From Oceanidesulfovibrio marinus (GTDB taxonomy: Bacteria > Desulfobacterota > Desulfovibrionia > Desulfovibrionales > Desulfovibrionaceae): a stretch of 64,000 nt of DNA. The stretch is from NCBI RefSeq assembly GCF_013085545.1, contig NZ_CP039543.1, forward strand, positions 4,123,322 through 4,187,321, written 5' to 3'. This document shows positions 1 through 9,084 of this stretch, piece after piece (position 1 is the stretch's first letter; every line of letters starts with the position of its first letter). The notes beneath the pieces were generated by a model. That model was given only the letters and a program-made list of their open reading frames with translations. It made no database searches and had not been told where the DNA came from. A program made the translations under genes and the position numbers.

Positions 1-474
1 GTAGGCCGCGATTTTTTTGAGAGCTTTGGGATCGGCCAGGTAGGCGGAGGTGTCTTTGACCAGTCCCTCTATCTGGGCGAAACGCTTGCCTGTGGCCGGC
101 GTGGAAAGTCGATTCTGGAATATCTCGCGCGTGATCCCGATGGAGGTCTGGTACCAGGCTGCGGCGCGGTCCTCCGGCGGGATGGTTTCGTCGTCCAGCA
201 GCTCGCCCAGATGGCTGCGCATGTACTCTTCATAAAATCCCTTCTCCTCGGCGCGGACGTAGACGCGCTCCACGCCCATCTCCAGCAGGCGCTGGCGGTG
301 CGCCTCGGTGAATATGTCCCCGCCCTTGGCGTAAAGCACAAGGCGATCGTTCTGGTTGAGCAGAACGGTGAAGCCGGAGCGGGTGGAGGGGAGGATGAAA
401 AGGGGCGAAAAGGGTATGAAGCGGGGCCCTTTGCCGGATTCTGTCTGTTCTTGCTGCTTGGGGGAAGGTTGCAT
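1..474 (-). CDS. HD-GYP-type phosphohydrolase, N-terminal part (runs off window)
   Basis: Only the first 158 codons lie in the window, and the frame is open to base 1. The ATG at 474 is the only plausible start, because no start codon precedes it in frame. The protein opens with a Gln-rich stretch and then FIPFSPLFILPST, GFTVLLNQNDRLVLYAKGG and a segment ending VERVYVRAEE. This resembles the N-terminal domain that precedes HD-GYP phosphodiesterase domains in Desulfovibrio proteins. The HD-GYP domain itself would lie beyond base 1, so the call is by resemblance only. If correct it would hydrolyse cyclic di-GMP. No clear Shine-Dalgarno sequence is seen. Confidence 0.6.
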   Translation of the reverse strand, partial: MQPSPKQQEQTESGKGPRFIPFSPLFILPSTRSGFTVLLNQNDRLVLYAKGGDIFTEAHRQRLLEMGVERVYVRAEEKGFYEEYMRSHLGELLDDETIPPEDRAAAWYQTSIGITREIFQNRLSTPATGKRFAQIEGLVKDTSAYLADPKALKKIAAY

Positions 475-741
475 GGAGTATCGTGTGGGGGAAAGAGGTG
501 AATGCGTGAACCAGCAATCACCATATATGGAATCGAACCCTGGATGCAAGACAGAGAACGCGATGTGACGAAAGGCCCGCCTGTCGTGCAATCATGCCCA
601 TAAACGGGCGGCCATGATCATCCGGGACGGCCCCATGCACGGAGGGCGTGCCCAGTCGTCGGAACGGGCGCAGGGATGCATTCCGGCGCCTGTCGGGTGA
701 TTACTCGGGGTGATTCACGTACGGCAAAGGGGCGCCAAGGA

Positions 742-1881
742 TCATTGCTCAACGCCGATCGTCTTGAGTATGTGCGCGTTGCGCTCCACAACCTCGAACA
801 TGAAGAGGTCGGGTTTGAAACTCTCCAGGAACGAGGAGGGGAGGACATCTTCGAACGTGGTTTTGTAAACGGCGTCTTCCAGCGCTATGCGATGTACCTC
901 GAACTGCAACTTCAGATAAGGCATGAGTCCCCAGGAGAAAGAGTCGCCAAAGAACAGCAGCTTGGGCTTCGGCCCCTCGCGCTTGGCGATGGGCTTGGGC
1001 TCGAAGGCCAGGTTGCGGTCGAGCTTCGGGTCGAAGTTCATGAGCATCCGGCCCAGGTCGCCCGAGGGATAGGGAACCAGCGTCCACTTGAAGTCGTCCC
1101 GTTCTGGAATCCTGAGGTTCCACTGCGGCAGCATGGTGGCGGCCGTTTTCATGAACTGCTGGTAGCCGAAGAACGCGCCGAGTGATGTCCAATGGGTGTC
1201 CGTGTGCAGGAAGAGCGGCTCTTTTTTGTGCTCCAGCAGAGCAGGGCACGGATTGACCACCGGGAACGTCGTATCCTTTTTGAGTGCATCGAGTATCTGG
1301 TCGGTTCTGTTGTAGTCCCGCACCTTCTTCACCTGTGGCGGCAGGTACTCCGGATAGATGGATTCCTTGTCCGGCGGGATCATCAGCAGCATCGGAACGC
1401 CCTTTTCCTTCATCCAGTCGTTCCATGAGTTGAGCACCTTGGTGTACAGCCTGAGCTCCCTGCCGGTCATCAGATTGGTGCCCATGTATGTGGCGATGGG
1501 ATCTCCATCGGGAGTCTCGTACTTGAAATAGAGCCACTTACCTTCGCCCAGAATGACCTTGTTGATCTGGGTGGCGTGCATCACGTCTTTCTTGAGCGTC
1601 ACGTAGCCGCGGATCATCACGTCGCGCAGGCCGAAGTGGTCGTTGAAGTATTCATTGAACCGCGTCGGAAAGCGGTAGATGTTCTTGTCTTGCAGGTTGA
1701 AGGGCGGGAACGTCGCTTTGGTACGCTTCTCGAAGTTGTCCGTGAAGAACTCGAGGCCCAACAGGTTGGCCGCCAGCGGGGCGAGCATGAACACGAAGAA
1801 GAGAATAAGGACGAGCCTCTCGCCGGGATAGCGTTTCGCCTCTGCGCGGGCCGCGTCGTATGCTTTGGGCTTTCCGGACAT
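742..1881 (-). CDS. AlgJ/AlgX-like SGNH-type polysaccharide O-acetylation protein
   Basis: 379 residues. One membrane segment lies near residues 22-42 (LVLILFFVFMLAPLAANLL), followed by an extracytoplasmic domain of the AlgJ/AlgX (DHHW/SGNH) type. The visible catalytic-type motifs are HTDTHWTSLGA and FFGDSFSWG, the latter carrying the nucleophile serine of the GDS block. In known systems such proteins move acetyl groups, delivered by the MBOAT partner AlgI, onto an exported polysaccharide. The gene starts 4 nt after the stop of the algI-like gene, so the two form an operon. Since no alginate polymerase genes are nearby, the polymer is unknown. Confidence 0.8.
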   Translation of the reverse strand: MSGKPKAYDAARAEAKRYPGERLVLILFFVFMLAPLAANLLGLEFFTDNFEKRTKATFPPFNLQDKNIYRFPTRFNEYFNDHFGLRDVMIRGYVTLKKDVMHATQINKVILGEGKWLYFKYETPDGDPIATYMGTNLMTGRELRLYTKVLNSWNDWMKEKGVPMLLMIPPDKESIYPEYLPPQVKKVRDYNRTDQILDALKKDTTFPVVNPCPALLEHKKEPLFLHTDTHWTSLGAFFGYQQFMKTAATMLPQWNLRIPERDDFKWTLVPYPSGDLGRMLMNFDPKLDRNLAFEPKPIAKREGPKPKLLFFGDSFSWGLMPYLKLQFEVHRIALEDAVYKTTFEDVLPSSFLESFKPDLFMFEVVERNAHILKTIGVEQ

Positions 1882-1885
1882 GGCG

Positions 1886-3322
1886 TTAGAAACGGAAGTA
1901 GATGAACGGGTTGTAGGTGGAGCTCGCGGTGTAGAACACGGCGATCATCAGCATCAGCACCATGAAAGCGCCCTGGACGCTGGCTACGACGGTCCGACCC
2001 GGACCGGAGCGCAGCATTTCGGCCTTGTTTTCCAGCCATGGGGCCACCGGCATGCTGAAGAGGAAGGCGAGGGCAAGGGTGATGACGAGCTCCGTGTTGA
2101 CGTAAATGCTGGTGTCGAACAGCGGCTTGGCGCTGTGCATGCCAAACATTGCGCCCACATAGCGCCAGGCTTCACCGATGTCATCGATGCGGAAGAAGAC
2201 CCAGCCGATGACGAAGACGAGTATGCAGTACACATGCGAGACCACGGCCGGCAGCCGCTCCAGCGCCTTTTTCAGGCCCAGCCGCTCGAAAATCAGGAAG
2301 AGGCCGTGGAACGCGCCCCAGAACAGGAAGTTCCAGCTCGCGCCGTGCCATATGCCCGTCAGGGTGAAAACGATGGCAATGTTCACGTATGTCCGCACGG
2401 AACCACGGCGACTGCCGCCCAAGGGAATATACAGATAGTCGCGGAACCACGTGGACAGGGTGATGTGCCAGCGTCGCCAGAACTCCTGGAGCGAGCGCGA
2501 GATGTACGGGTAGTTGAAGTTCTCCGGGAAGTGGAAGCCGAAGATGAGGCCCAGGCCGATGGCCATGTCCGAGTACCCGGCGAAGTCGTAGAAGATCTGC
2601 ATGGTGTAGCAGATGGCGCCGAGCCAGGCGAGGGACGTGGATATCTCGTTGGGCGGCAGAGTCATCACCTGGTCGGCCAGCGCGCCCATGGTGTTGGCGA
2701 TGAAGACCTTCTTGGCCAGGCCGATGACGAAGCGGCGCACGCCAACGGACCACATGGGCAGCGTCATCTCGCGGTGCTCCATCTCCGCGGCCACGTGCTC
2801 GTAGCGCACGATGGGCCCGGCGATGAGCTGCGGGAACATGGAGATGTACAGGCCGAGCTTGAGCGGGCTCTTCTGCGGTTGGGACAGTCCGCGGTATACG
2901 TCTATGAGATAAGAGACGGCCTGGAAGGTGAAGAAGGAGATGCCGATGGGCAGGTGGACCCTGTGATACTCCGTGATCCACGGCTCGGTGCCCAGGTCCG
3001 CCGCCAGCTGGTTCAGGTTTACAACGATGAAGTTGGCGTACTTGAAGTGCAGCAGCAGGAGCAGGTTGATGGCCACGCCGACGCCGAGGAGCAGCTTGCG
3101 GCGGGACTTGCCTGACTCCGGCGTGTCGATGAGCAGGCCGAATATGAAGTTGAGGCCGATGGAGGCGAGGAGCAGGCCGACGTGGAACGGCTCTCCCCAG
3201 GCGTAGAAGAAGATGCTCGCCGCAAAAAGGATGAAATTCCGCAGCTTCTTGCCGCCCAGCAGGTATATGCCGAGCACAAGGGGCAGGTAGAGAAACAGGA
3301 AAAGTGGCGAGCTGAATACCAT
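1886..3322 (-). CDS. algI: MBOAT-family O-acyltransferase, AlgI-like
   Basis: 478 residues, the usual AlgI length, starting with the family-typical MVFSSPLFLFLYLPL. It is a polytopic membrane protein. Visible family segments are PIGISFFTFQAVSYLIDVYRG, the RRWHITLSTWFRDY region and IWHGASWNF, which holds the MBOAT histidine. AlgI proteins carry acetyl groups across the inner membrane for acetylation of exopolysaccharide. It lies directly upstream of the AlgJ/AlgX-like gene and is probably translated from the same message. Which polysaccharide it modifies cannot be read from the window; a GT4 glycosyltransferase is encoded 1.5 kb away. Confidence 0.9.
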   Translation of the reverse strand: MVFSSPLFLFLYLPLVLGIYLLGGKKLRNFILFAASIFFYAWGEPFHVGLLLASIGLNFIFGLLIDTPESGKSRRKLLLGVGVAINLLLLLHFKYANFIVVNLNQLAADLGTEPWITEYHRVHLPIGISFFTFQAVSYLIDVYRGLSQPQKSPLKLGLYISMFPQLIAGPIVRYEHVAAEMEHREMTLPMWSVGVRRFVIGLAKKVFIANTMGALADQVMTLPPNEISTSLAWLGAICYTMQIFYDFAGYSDMAIGLGLIFGFHFPENFNYPYISRSLQEFWRRWHITLSTWFRDYLYIPLGGSRRGSVRTYVNIAIVFTLTGIWHGASWNFLFWGAFHGLFLIFERLGLKKALERLPAVVSHVYCILVFVIGWVFFRIDDIGEAWRYVGAMFGMHSAKPLFDTSIYVNTELVITLALAFLFSMPVAPWLENKAEMLRSGPGRTVVASVQGAFMVLMLMIAVFYTASSTYNPFIYFRF

Positions 3323-3655
3323 CGGTCAGAAAAACCCGAAGAGGGAAGGGGCAAAGGTTTGGAAAATCTGGTCCGCCGGGCGGACAACCTCATTGCGGAA
3401 ATGCCTCCTACTGCAAATGGCCGGGCTTGGCAATAAGTCGTTGTTGTTTTGGCCCGATTTGTAAAGAATATGTCATGATGGCCCGGAACGTATGTGGCGG
3501 TGATGCTTGACGCAAGGAGTCGTCACAGCCGATACATGCGCTTTCGGTACTTCGGAGAACCGGCAGCGGTATGGCCCGTCAGGATATCCGCTGCACAAAA
3601 ACGACCCAGGCGGCCACTCCAGCCCTTGGAACCATAAGAAAGGACGAACCCCGTT
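3323..3655. other. Divergent intergenic region, algI / GDT1-like
   Basis: No credible gene is seen. It holds an inverted repeat at 3371-3385 (gtccgccgggcggac) without a T-run. Upstream of the GDT1-like gene there are several short foldable segments, such as cagcgg (from 3565) pairing with ccgctg (to 3595). Because relatives of the downstream transporter are often under manganese riboswitch control, the leader was compared with that consensus. No convincing match was found. Confidence 0.5.
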
Positions 3656-3928
3656 ATGGATTGGAAGTTGCTCGCAACCACCTTCGGCACGTTGTTCGTG
3701 GCCGAGCTCGGCGACAAGACGCAGCTGGCGTGCATCCTGCTTACCGCAAAGACGGAAAAACCGTGGACCGTGCTCCTGGGCTCCTCCCTGGCCCTGGTGC
3801 TGGTCAGCGCACTGGGCGTGGCCTTTGCCTCGTTTATCTGTCAGTACATTCCCGCGGATGTCGTGAAGAAGGTCGCGGCCGTGGGCTTTGTGATCATCGG
3901 CGTGCTCATCTACTTCGACAAGCTCTGA
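3656..3928 (+). CDS. GDT1/TMEM165-family (UPF0016) cation transporter, single-repeat form
   Basis: 90 residues with three predicted membrane helices (about 5-25, 36-58 and 68-86). The family signature ELGDKTQLA sits in the first helix. GDT1-family proteins move Mn2+/Ca2+ out of the cytosol. Most have two copies of the motif domain in one chain, whereas this protein has one, so it should act as a dimer or with a partner. No second copy lies next to it. A short AAGGA lies about 10 nt before the ATG. Nothing downstream appears co-transcribed. Confidence 0.75.
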   Translation: MDWKLLATTFGTLFVAELGDKTQLACILLTAKTEKPWTVLLGSSLALVLVSALGVAFASFICQYIPADVVKKVAAVGFVIIGVLIYFDKL

Positions 3929-4079
3929 CAGGCTGTTGGAACTCTCCCGCTGGCTGTGTGCTGAAAACAAGTTCAAACCCGCGCGTCCCTTGTGAACGCG
4001 TCAGCCTCGAACTTTTCTTGCACTCTGCAAGCGTGGTCTCTGGACAGCCCGCCGTGGGAGGACTTTTGCAACAACCTTA

Positions 4080-4550
4080 CTAGGGTGTGCTCCCGCAGAG
4101 CTTGAGAATCCAGTCCGGCGTGTCGATGTGCTTCTCGTCGGGGCCGTACATGTCGCTGAACACGCCGTCGCCCTCGGGGTCCACCAGGGTGATCTCCATC
4201 GGGTACTTCAGGTCGGTGTCGATGAACATCGAGCTGACCTTGCCCTGAAGCGTGTTCACGGCCACGAGGACGAGATCGTCGCCGGATTTGATGCCGTACT
4301 TGGCGCGCGCCTCGTCCGGAAAGCGGAACCCGTTGACCATCCAAAGCGTCTGGACGTGCTCCCGCCCGGGGCAGCGCGAGACCAGATCCTTTTCCGTGGT
4401 GAATGCAGGCAGCTCCAACCCGTACGCCTTCACGTCCGGCACGAACCAGCCCGACTCGTTGACCTCCTCGGCATGGGCCGGATAGCCCGCGAAAAGGGTG
4501 ATGGCCACGGCGGCGAGGAGCGGTGCGATATTCCGGAAGAGATGTGTCAT
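4080..4550 (-). CDS. Exported protein of unknown function
   Basis: 156 residues beginning MTHLFRNIAPLLAAVAITL, with a signal peptide likely cut after AHA (about residue 27). The mature part has two cysteines (CPGREH, and LCGSTP at the C-terminus) that could form a disulfide, and a DPEGDGVFSDMYGPDE stretch. No family is recognised. The start overlaps the stop of the preceding lipoprotein gene by four bases (ATGA), so the two are translationally coupled and probably act together in the envelope. Confidence 0.7.
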   Translation of the reverse strand: MTHLFRNIAPLLAAVAITLFAGYPAHAEEVNESGWFVPDVKAYGLELPAFTTEKDLVSRCPGREHVQTLWMVNGFRFPDEARAKYGIKSGDDLVLVAVNTLQGKVSSMFIDTDLKYPMEITLVDPEGDGVFSDMYGPDEKHIDTPDWILKLCGSTP

Positions 4551-4813
4551 TGGGCCGTCTCCTTGGCTCTTGTGTCGATTGTCGTGTCGGTTGCCGCGCC
4601 GGCATTCTCGCTGGTGCCCCCGCTGGCGCTCCCGTCGATGCGCAGATAGGCGGGGTCCACGCCAAGAAGCGAGCTCAGCGCGTACCCGTGATCCGCATCC
4701 GGCGGCGGACCGCCGAGCGGTGCGGCGAGCATGCCGCCCGGGTCCTTGGGCGCGCAGCCTCCAAAAAGCATCGGAGCCAGGGCGATGCACAGCAGAAAAA
4801 AGCATGTTCGCAT
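4547..4813 (-). CDS. Small lipoprotein of unknown function
   Basis: 88 residues from the ATG at 4813. The N-terminus, MRTCFFLLCIALAPMLFGGC, is a lipoprotein signal peptide with lipobox LFGGC, and the mature chain would begin at that cysteine. The rest is Pro/Gly/Ala-rich and low in complexity, with a short LLGVDPAYLRIDG segment. A start 48 bases further upstream is possible but would place extra polar residues before the signal peptide. It lies between a glycosyltransferase gene and a coupled exported-protein gene, all on the same strand. Function unknown. Confidence 0.65.
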   Translation of the reverse strand: MRTCFFLLCIALAPMLFGGCAPKDPGGMLAAPLGGPPPDADHGYALSSLLGVDPAYLRIDGSASGGTSENAGAATDTTIDTRAKETAQ

Positions 4814-4861
4814 GGTGGATTTCCTGGGTTGACGGTTGCCTGCATCCATTACAAAACGCAT

Positions 4862-6094
4862 TCAGATGAACTCTGTCAACCCGCGGCCGGCGATGAGCGT
4901 ACGGTACAAAGCGGCGTAGCGGGCGGCCGACCGGTCCAGGCCGTACTCCAAGAGCGCGCGCTCCCTGGCCGCAGAGCCCAGCCCGCGGCGTTCTTCGTCC
5001 GGAAGCCGCAACACGGCGGCCATGGCCGAGGCCAGCGCTCCGGCGTCGCCAGGCGGCGCAACGAACCCCGTCTTCCCCACGGCGATGGCCGAGTCGCCCA
5101 CATCCGTCACCACGCACGCCACGCCGCAGGACATGGCCTCCAGCACGGCCATGGGCAGCGACTCCCCGCGCGAGCTGTTCACCGCAACATCCAATCCCGG
5201 TAACAGCGCCGGCAGATCACCGCGCACCCCCAGCAGGCGGATGGATTGTTTGAGCGGATGAGTATCCACCATGGCTGCGAGCTCGCGGTTCTCGCGGTTC
5301 AGCCCGGTTCCCATGAGCACTGCCCGCACGCGCGGGGTCATGTCTTCCGGCAGGGCGGCCAGAGCGGCCAGGAACCCAGGCACATCCTTCACCGGGTCCC
5401 AGCGGGAGACGAACCCCACGAGCAGAACGTCCGGATCGGCAATGCCGGCAGCATCCAAAAGGCGGGCCCGCGCCCCGGCATCCGGCCGGAAGCGGTCCGT
5501 GTCCACGCCGCTTGGAATCACGGCCAGCGTATTTGCGGCATAGCCGAGCTTGGCGTGTATGCGCACGGCCGTTTGCGACGGCGCGATAATCGCGGCGGGT
5601 CCGGAGCTGCGCCGGCGGGAGAGCAGGGCCAGCATCGTGATGACGCCGCGCGTGGAGAGCCGCACGGCGCCCTTGGAAACATAGGCGTTGCGCAAACCCC
5701 ACACCAGCGGTGGCTTCTTTCCCGGCCAATGGGCCAGGCGTATGGCTGCCGCGCCGGCGAGGTCGGCATGGTACATCCACGTCTGCACCAGGTCCGGCGG
5801 CCGGCTTTCCAGAAGGCGCGCCAGGCGGCGCATCGCCCCGGGCCATTTGTGCGGCGCGGAAAGGCCGCGGTCCATGCCCAGGCTGAAAACCGGAATGCGC
5901 CCAAGCTCCGCGGCCATGGCGCCGGGCTCCAGCAGGCTGATGACCTCGTTGTGGAAGCCGCCGGCTGCTGAACTCTGCCGGTCCCCGCCGTCCGCATCAT
6001 CCGGGCCGGCCTCCAGCCGGGAGAGCAGGGCGGCCAGATGCCGCTCCGCGCCGCCCACGTTGAGGCCGGTTATGATGTGACAGATTCTGTGCAT
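4862..6094 (-). CDS. GT4-family glycosyltransferase
   Basis: 410 residues from MHRICHIITGLNVGGAERHL, a typical GT-B fold start with the GGAERH loop. The C-terminal nucleotide-sugar site is recognisable from GVDTDRF, the SSRGESLPMAVLEAM motif with its EX7E glutamates, and VVTDVGDSA. It would transfer a sugar from an activated donor to a lipid or polysaccharide acceptor at the cytoplasmic face of the membrane. An upstream in-frame ATG (to 6154) would add a non-conserved Arg/His-rich extension and is rejected. It precedes the lipoprotein and exported-protein genes. Confidence 0.85.
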   Translation of the reverse strand: MHRICHIITGLNVGGAERHLAALLSRLEAGPDDADGGDRQSSAAGGFHNEVISLLEPGAMAAELGRIPVFSLGMDRGLSAPHKWPGAMRRLARLLESRPPDLVQTWMYHADLAGAAAIRLAHWPGKKPPLVWGLRNAYVSKGAVRLSTRGVITMLALLSRRRSSGPAAIIAPSQTAVRIHAKLGYAANTLAVIPSGVDTDRFRPDAGARARLLDAAGIADPDVLLVGFVSRWDPVKDVPGFLAALAALPEDMTPRVRAVLMGTGLNRENRELAAMVDTHPLKQSIRLLGVRGDLPALLPGLDVAVNSSRGESLPMAVLEAMSCGVACVVTDVGDSAIAVGKTGFVAPPGDAGALASAMAAVLRLPDEERRGLGSAARERALLEYGLDRSAARYAALYRTLIAGRGLTEFI

Positions 6095-6237
6095 GGTTTG
6101 GTGGTGCCGTTGTACGAGAAAATTACGCGTTGCACCATGCCGGCAACTCGCCATGTGCCCCTGGTCCGTCCCTGAAGCGCTTGGCCGAATGGGAGTGGCA
6201 AGGTACGCTACCTACCAGGTAGGATTTCGAGAACCTC

Positions 6238-6266
6238 TTGTTTATTTTCAGGGAATGCCATATACA
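6238..6266 (+). promoter_or_regulatory. Candidate promoter upstream of the receiver-like/TPR gene
   Basis: TTGTTT (6238-6243) and TATACA (6261-6266) are separated by 17 nt in an AT-rich stretch about 130 nt upstream of the ATG at 6396. The -10 box matches consensus at 4 of 6 positions and the -35 box at 3 of 6. It lies just downstream of the hairpin CCTACCAGGTAGG at 6211-6223. Confidence 0.35.
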
Positions 6267-6395
6267 ATCATTTAAAGTTTTAGTCTCACCAGGCTTGAGT
6301 GTCAGAGAGGGCAGGGGGCGCCGTCTCTATCGCTTGCTGTGGTGTCGTTGTGTCGTGACATTGGACCCCCCATGTCGCATCGAGGCGGCTGCGGT

Positions 6396-7910
6396 ATGAG
6401 TAACTCCTCAGGGTTCCGAGTCGTTATAGCGGATTCGGACCCGGTAATGGCAAAAATCGTGCTGAACCAGGTGGCCTGCACCGGCCACTTGGCGGAAGAT
6501 ATTGGAGAGTCCGGGACAAGCAAGCCCGGCGCCATTCCAGGCTGCCTCGATTTTGTCATAGCCCATTGGACCATTGCCTCCAAGAGCAACTTCGCCTTTC
6601 TCGAATCCCTGGAGAAGGCCGACCCGCCCATCCCTTACATTGTCATGCTTCGGGACAAGGACGGCTCGGCAAAGCAGCTGAAGCTGCAGCTCAAGGAGCG
6701 CGGCAGCCTCTTCAGCCTGAGCCAGCCTTTCTCCACAGACAAGCTCGAAGAGGTCATCGGCAAGGTCATCGCATCCCTGCCGGAGCCCGTGGCCGCGCAG
6801 TATCGCGAGCGCATGGGCAACGACTCCAGCAACCCCTTCGACATCGGAGGCGGCGTACCCACGGCCCAACCCGCCGCTCCCCAGCCGCAGAACAATCCCC
6901 CGACCCAGGCCGGCGACGGTCCTGTTGCCGCCAACCCGGACTCCAAGCCATTGGATGCACTGGGCAATACGCTTTTCGAGCTGGAAGAGACCCGGCCCGA
7001 GGAGGACAACAGGGAAGACGAGTCCCTCTCCGAAGAGGAACGCGCCGTTGTCAACTGGTTCGACGACCCGGAGTTCCTGGGCTCCACTCAACGGCTGCGC
7101 GACTCGATCCATTTCCGGGTCAGCTTCAACGAGAACGACAGCGCCTTTGCCGTGGAAAAGGCGCAGGAACCCTCGGCAGCGTATGGCGAAACGCCGCATT
7201 CCGATGCGGCAGTGGATACGCCGGATGCATCTGACGGCCAGACAGGGGGCAACGGCTCCGCGAAAAAGCAGCGCGACCACGCCGCCGAGACCGCCAAGGA
7301 GTCCACGGCTGTCACGGCTCGGCGCCACTTCTCCAAGGGCAAGGAGGCGCTCGCGGCCAAGGACTATACCCAGGCGATCCGCAACTTCACGGCCGTGCTG
7401 CAGCTCAAGCCCGGTTCTCCCCAGGCGTACAAGGGCTTGGCCGTCGCCTTCCGCGGCAAGGGGGACTGGAACCGTTCCTGCTACTTCCTGGGCCGCGCCT
7501 GCCAGAGCTTCATCTGGTGTGGCCGGTTCGAGGAAGGACTGGCCATGCACGAGGAGATGAAGCGGCGCGGCATCACCACGGTTCACCCCTTCGGCGCCGT
7601 GGCCCAGACTCTGGTGAAGCGCGGCCGGCTGGACAAGGCGCTGCGCCTGCTGGAGCAGGGGCGTAAGCTGGCTCCCAAGGACGCGGACCTGCTCTGGGCG
7701 TATGCGCTGCTCCTCTCATTCAAGGGCGACAACAAGTCCGCCATCCGCGCGCTGGACGACCTGCTCTCCTCCGCCGCCAAGCACAAGGACGCGCGCAACC
7801 TCCGCGCCAAGCTCTTGAGCAAGCCGCCAAAGCCGCCAAAGCCGGACAAGAACGGCAAGGGCGACGACTCCCAACAGTCCCACGATCTCGACTCGCTGTC
7901 CGACGAGTAG
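6396..7910 (+). CDS. Receiver-like domain plus TPR protein
   Basis: 504 residues from the ATG at 6396, preceded by GAGGCGG. Residues about 8-135 look like a response-regulator receiver fold (FRVVIADSDPVMAKIV, later PYIVMLRDKDG and SLSQPFSTDKLEEVI). The usual phosphoacceptor position reads FVIAHWT instead of an aspartate, so it is probably a pseudo-receiver. A long acidic, Pro/Ala-rich linker follows. The C-terminal about 170 residues form TPR repeats (FSKGKEALAAKDYTQAIRNF, GRLDKALRLLEQGRKLAPKD). It probably serves as a scaffold or signalling adaptor. A protein of the same design is encoded at 53474-55597. Confidence 0.65.
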   Translation: MSNSSGFRVVIADSDPVMAKIVLNQVACTGHLAEDIGESGTSKPGAIPGCLDFVIAHWTIASKSNFAFLESLEKADPPIPYIVMLRDKDGSAKQLKLQLKERGSLFSLSQPFSTDKLEEVIGKVIASLPEPVAAQYRERMGNDSSNPFDIGGGVPTAQPAAPQPQNNPPTQAGDGPVAANPDSKPLDALGNTLFELEETRPEEDNREDESLSEEERAVVNWFDDPEFLGSTQRLRDSIHFRVSFNENDSAFAVEKAQEPSAAYGETPHSDAAVDTPDASDGQTGGNGSAKKQRDHAAETAKESTAVTARRHFSKGKEALAAKDYTQAIRNFTAVLQLKPGSPQAYKGLAVAFRGKGDWNRSCYFLGRACQSFIWCGRFEEGLAMHEEMKRRGITTVHPFGAVAQTLVKRGRLDKALRLLEQGRKLAPKDADLLWAYALLLSFKGDNKSAIRALDDLLSSAAKHKDARNLRAKLLSKPPKPPKPDKNGKGDDSQQSHDLDSLSDE

Positions 7911-8116
7911 CGTCTCTCCATCCCTGAGAAGGCGATCCGCATGGCTTTTTTACGGCTATGCGGCGTAGCTCTGCATTTCCGGCGATGGCATGCTCGCCAT
8001 GTCGCTGCTTCGCGCTCTTTGGTTGTCGCTGGCGCTCAAGCTGTGATACCGTGGGAGGCAACATGGCGGAAACGCCGCGAAAAACCGGGAAAGCCGCGCT
8101 GCCACCAGGAGAGGAC

Positions 8117-9067
8117 ATGGCTACCATACTAGCGGCCGACATCGGCGGAACATCCAGCCGGTTCGGCCTGTTCACCATCGAGAGCGGCGGGACGCTCAGC
8201 CTGGAGCGGACCGATATCTTTGAGACGGCCGACGCCGAGTCATTCTCCGACCTGGTCTCCCGCGTTTCGGAGCTGGATATCGACATCGACAACGTGGACA
8301 CGGCCGTGTTCGCCGTGCCCGGGGCTGTGAACCGCGGCGTGTTCGTCTCCATGCCCAACGTTACCTGGAATATCGATCTGGAGAAGAGCAGCAACAAATT
8401 TTATCAAGAGAAGCTGACCCTTATCAATGATTTCAAAGCCCAGGCCTATGCCACCCGCACCGAGGCCATCCGCGACGCCAAAAAGATAAAAACGGGCCAG
8501 GCCGTGGAGGATGCCACGGTAGCCGTGGTCGGGGCCGGCACCGGTCTTGGCCATGCCGCGGTGACCATGGGCGCGCCGGGCCGGATAACGGCGGTTGCCT
8601 CGGAAATGGGCCATATTGCCTTTTCGTTCATCGGCGAGGAGGAAGAGGCGTTCCATGCATTTTTACGGAAGAAGCTCAGCATTCCATATGGATACGGAGA
8701 TCTTGTTGTTACCGGGCCGGGGCTCAGCCACATCCACGAGTTCCTGACCGGTGAACGGCTGGAGCCCAAGGAGGTTTCCGAGCGTGCCGAGCCCCGCGTG
8801 ATGGAGTGGTTCTCCCGGTTCTATGGCCGGGCCGCGCGCCATTACGCACTGGCCGTGGTGGCGCAGGGCGGGGTCTACATCGCTGGGGGCGTGGCCGCAA
8901 AGAACCCGTCATTCGTGGATTGTGACGCCTTCCGCAATGAGTTCGTCCTGTCTCCGACGTATGGGTACCTGCTGGAAAAGATTCCAGTGTGGCTCAACCG
9001 CAACGAAAAATCCGGCCTGTGGGGCGCTGGCTATCTCGGCGCGCAGAAGCTGGATTTGGTCAGCTGA
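8117..9067 (+). CDS. glk: Glucokinase
   Basis: 316 residues, close to the 321 of the E. coli enzyme. It phosphorylates glucose to glucose 6-phosphate with ATP. Visible features are the ATP-binding ADIGGTSSRFG near the start, the AGTGLG phosphate loop, ASEMGHIAF with the sugar-binding glutamate, and GGVYIAGGVA. The ATG at 8117 with AGGAG five bases upstream fits the family N-terminus. An in-frame ATG at 8063 also has a good GGGAGG and would add 18 residues. It opens a sugar operon with pgl and rpiA, 17 nt from pgl. Confidence 0.9.
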   Translation: MATILAADIGGTSSRFGLFTIESGGTLSLERTDIFETADAESFSDLVSRVSELDIDIDNVDTAVFAVPGAVNRGVFVSMPNVTWNIDLEKSSNKFYQEKLTLINDFKAQAYATRTEAIRDAKKIKTGQAVEDATVAVVGAGTGLGHAAVTMGAPGRITAVASEMGHIAFSFIGEEEEAFHAFLRKKLSIPYGYGDLVVTGPGLSHIHEFLTGERLEPKEVSERAEPRVMEWFSRFYGRAARHYALAVVAQGGVYIAGGVAAKNPSFVDCDAFRNEFVLSPTYGYLLEKIPVWLNRNEKSGLWGAGYLGAQKLDLVS

Positions 9068-9084
9068 GTCTGGCCGGAGATACC

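Noticed and set aside
3500-3655. Possible yybP-ykoY manganese riboswitch before the GDT1-like gene
   Set aside because: Some short stems form, but the conserved loop motifs could not be matched; left as unassigned leader.
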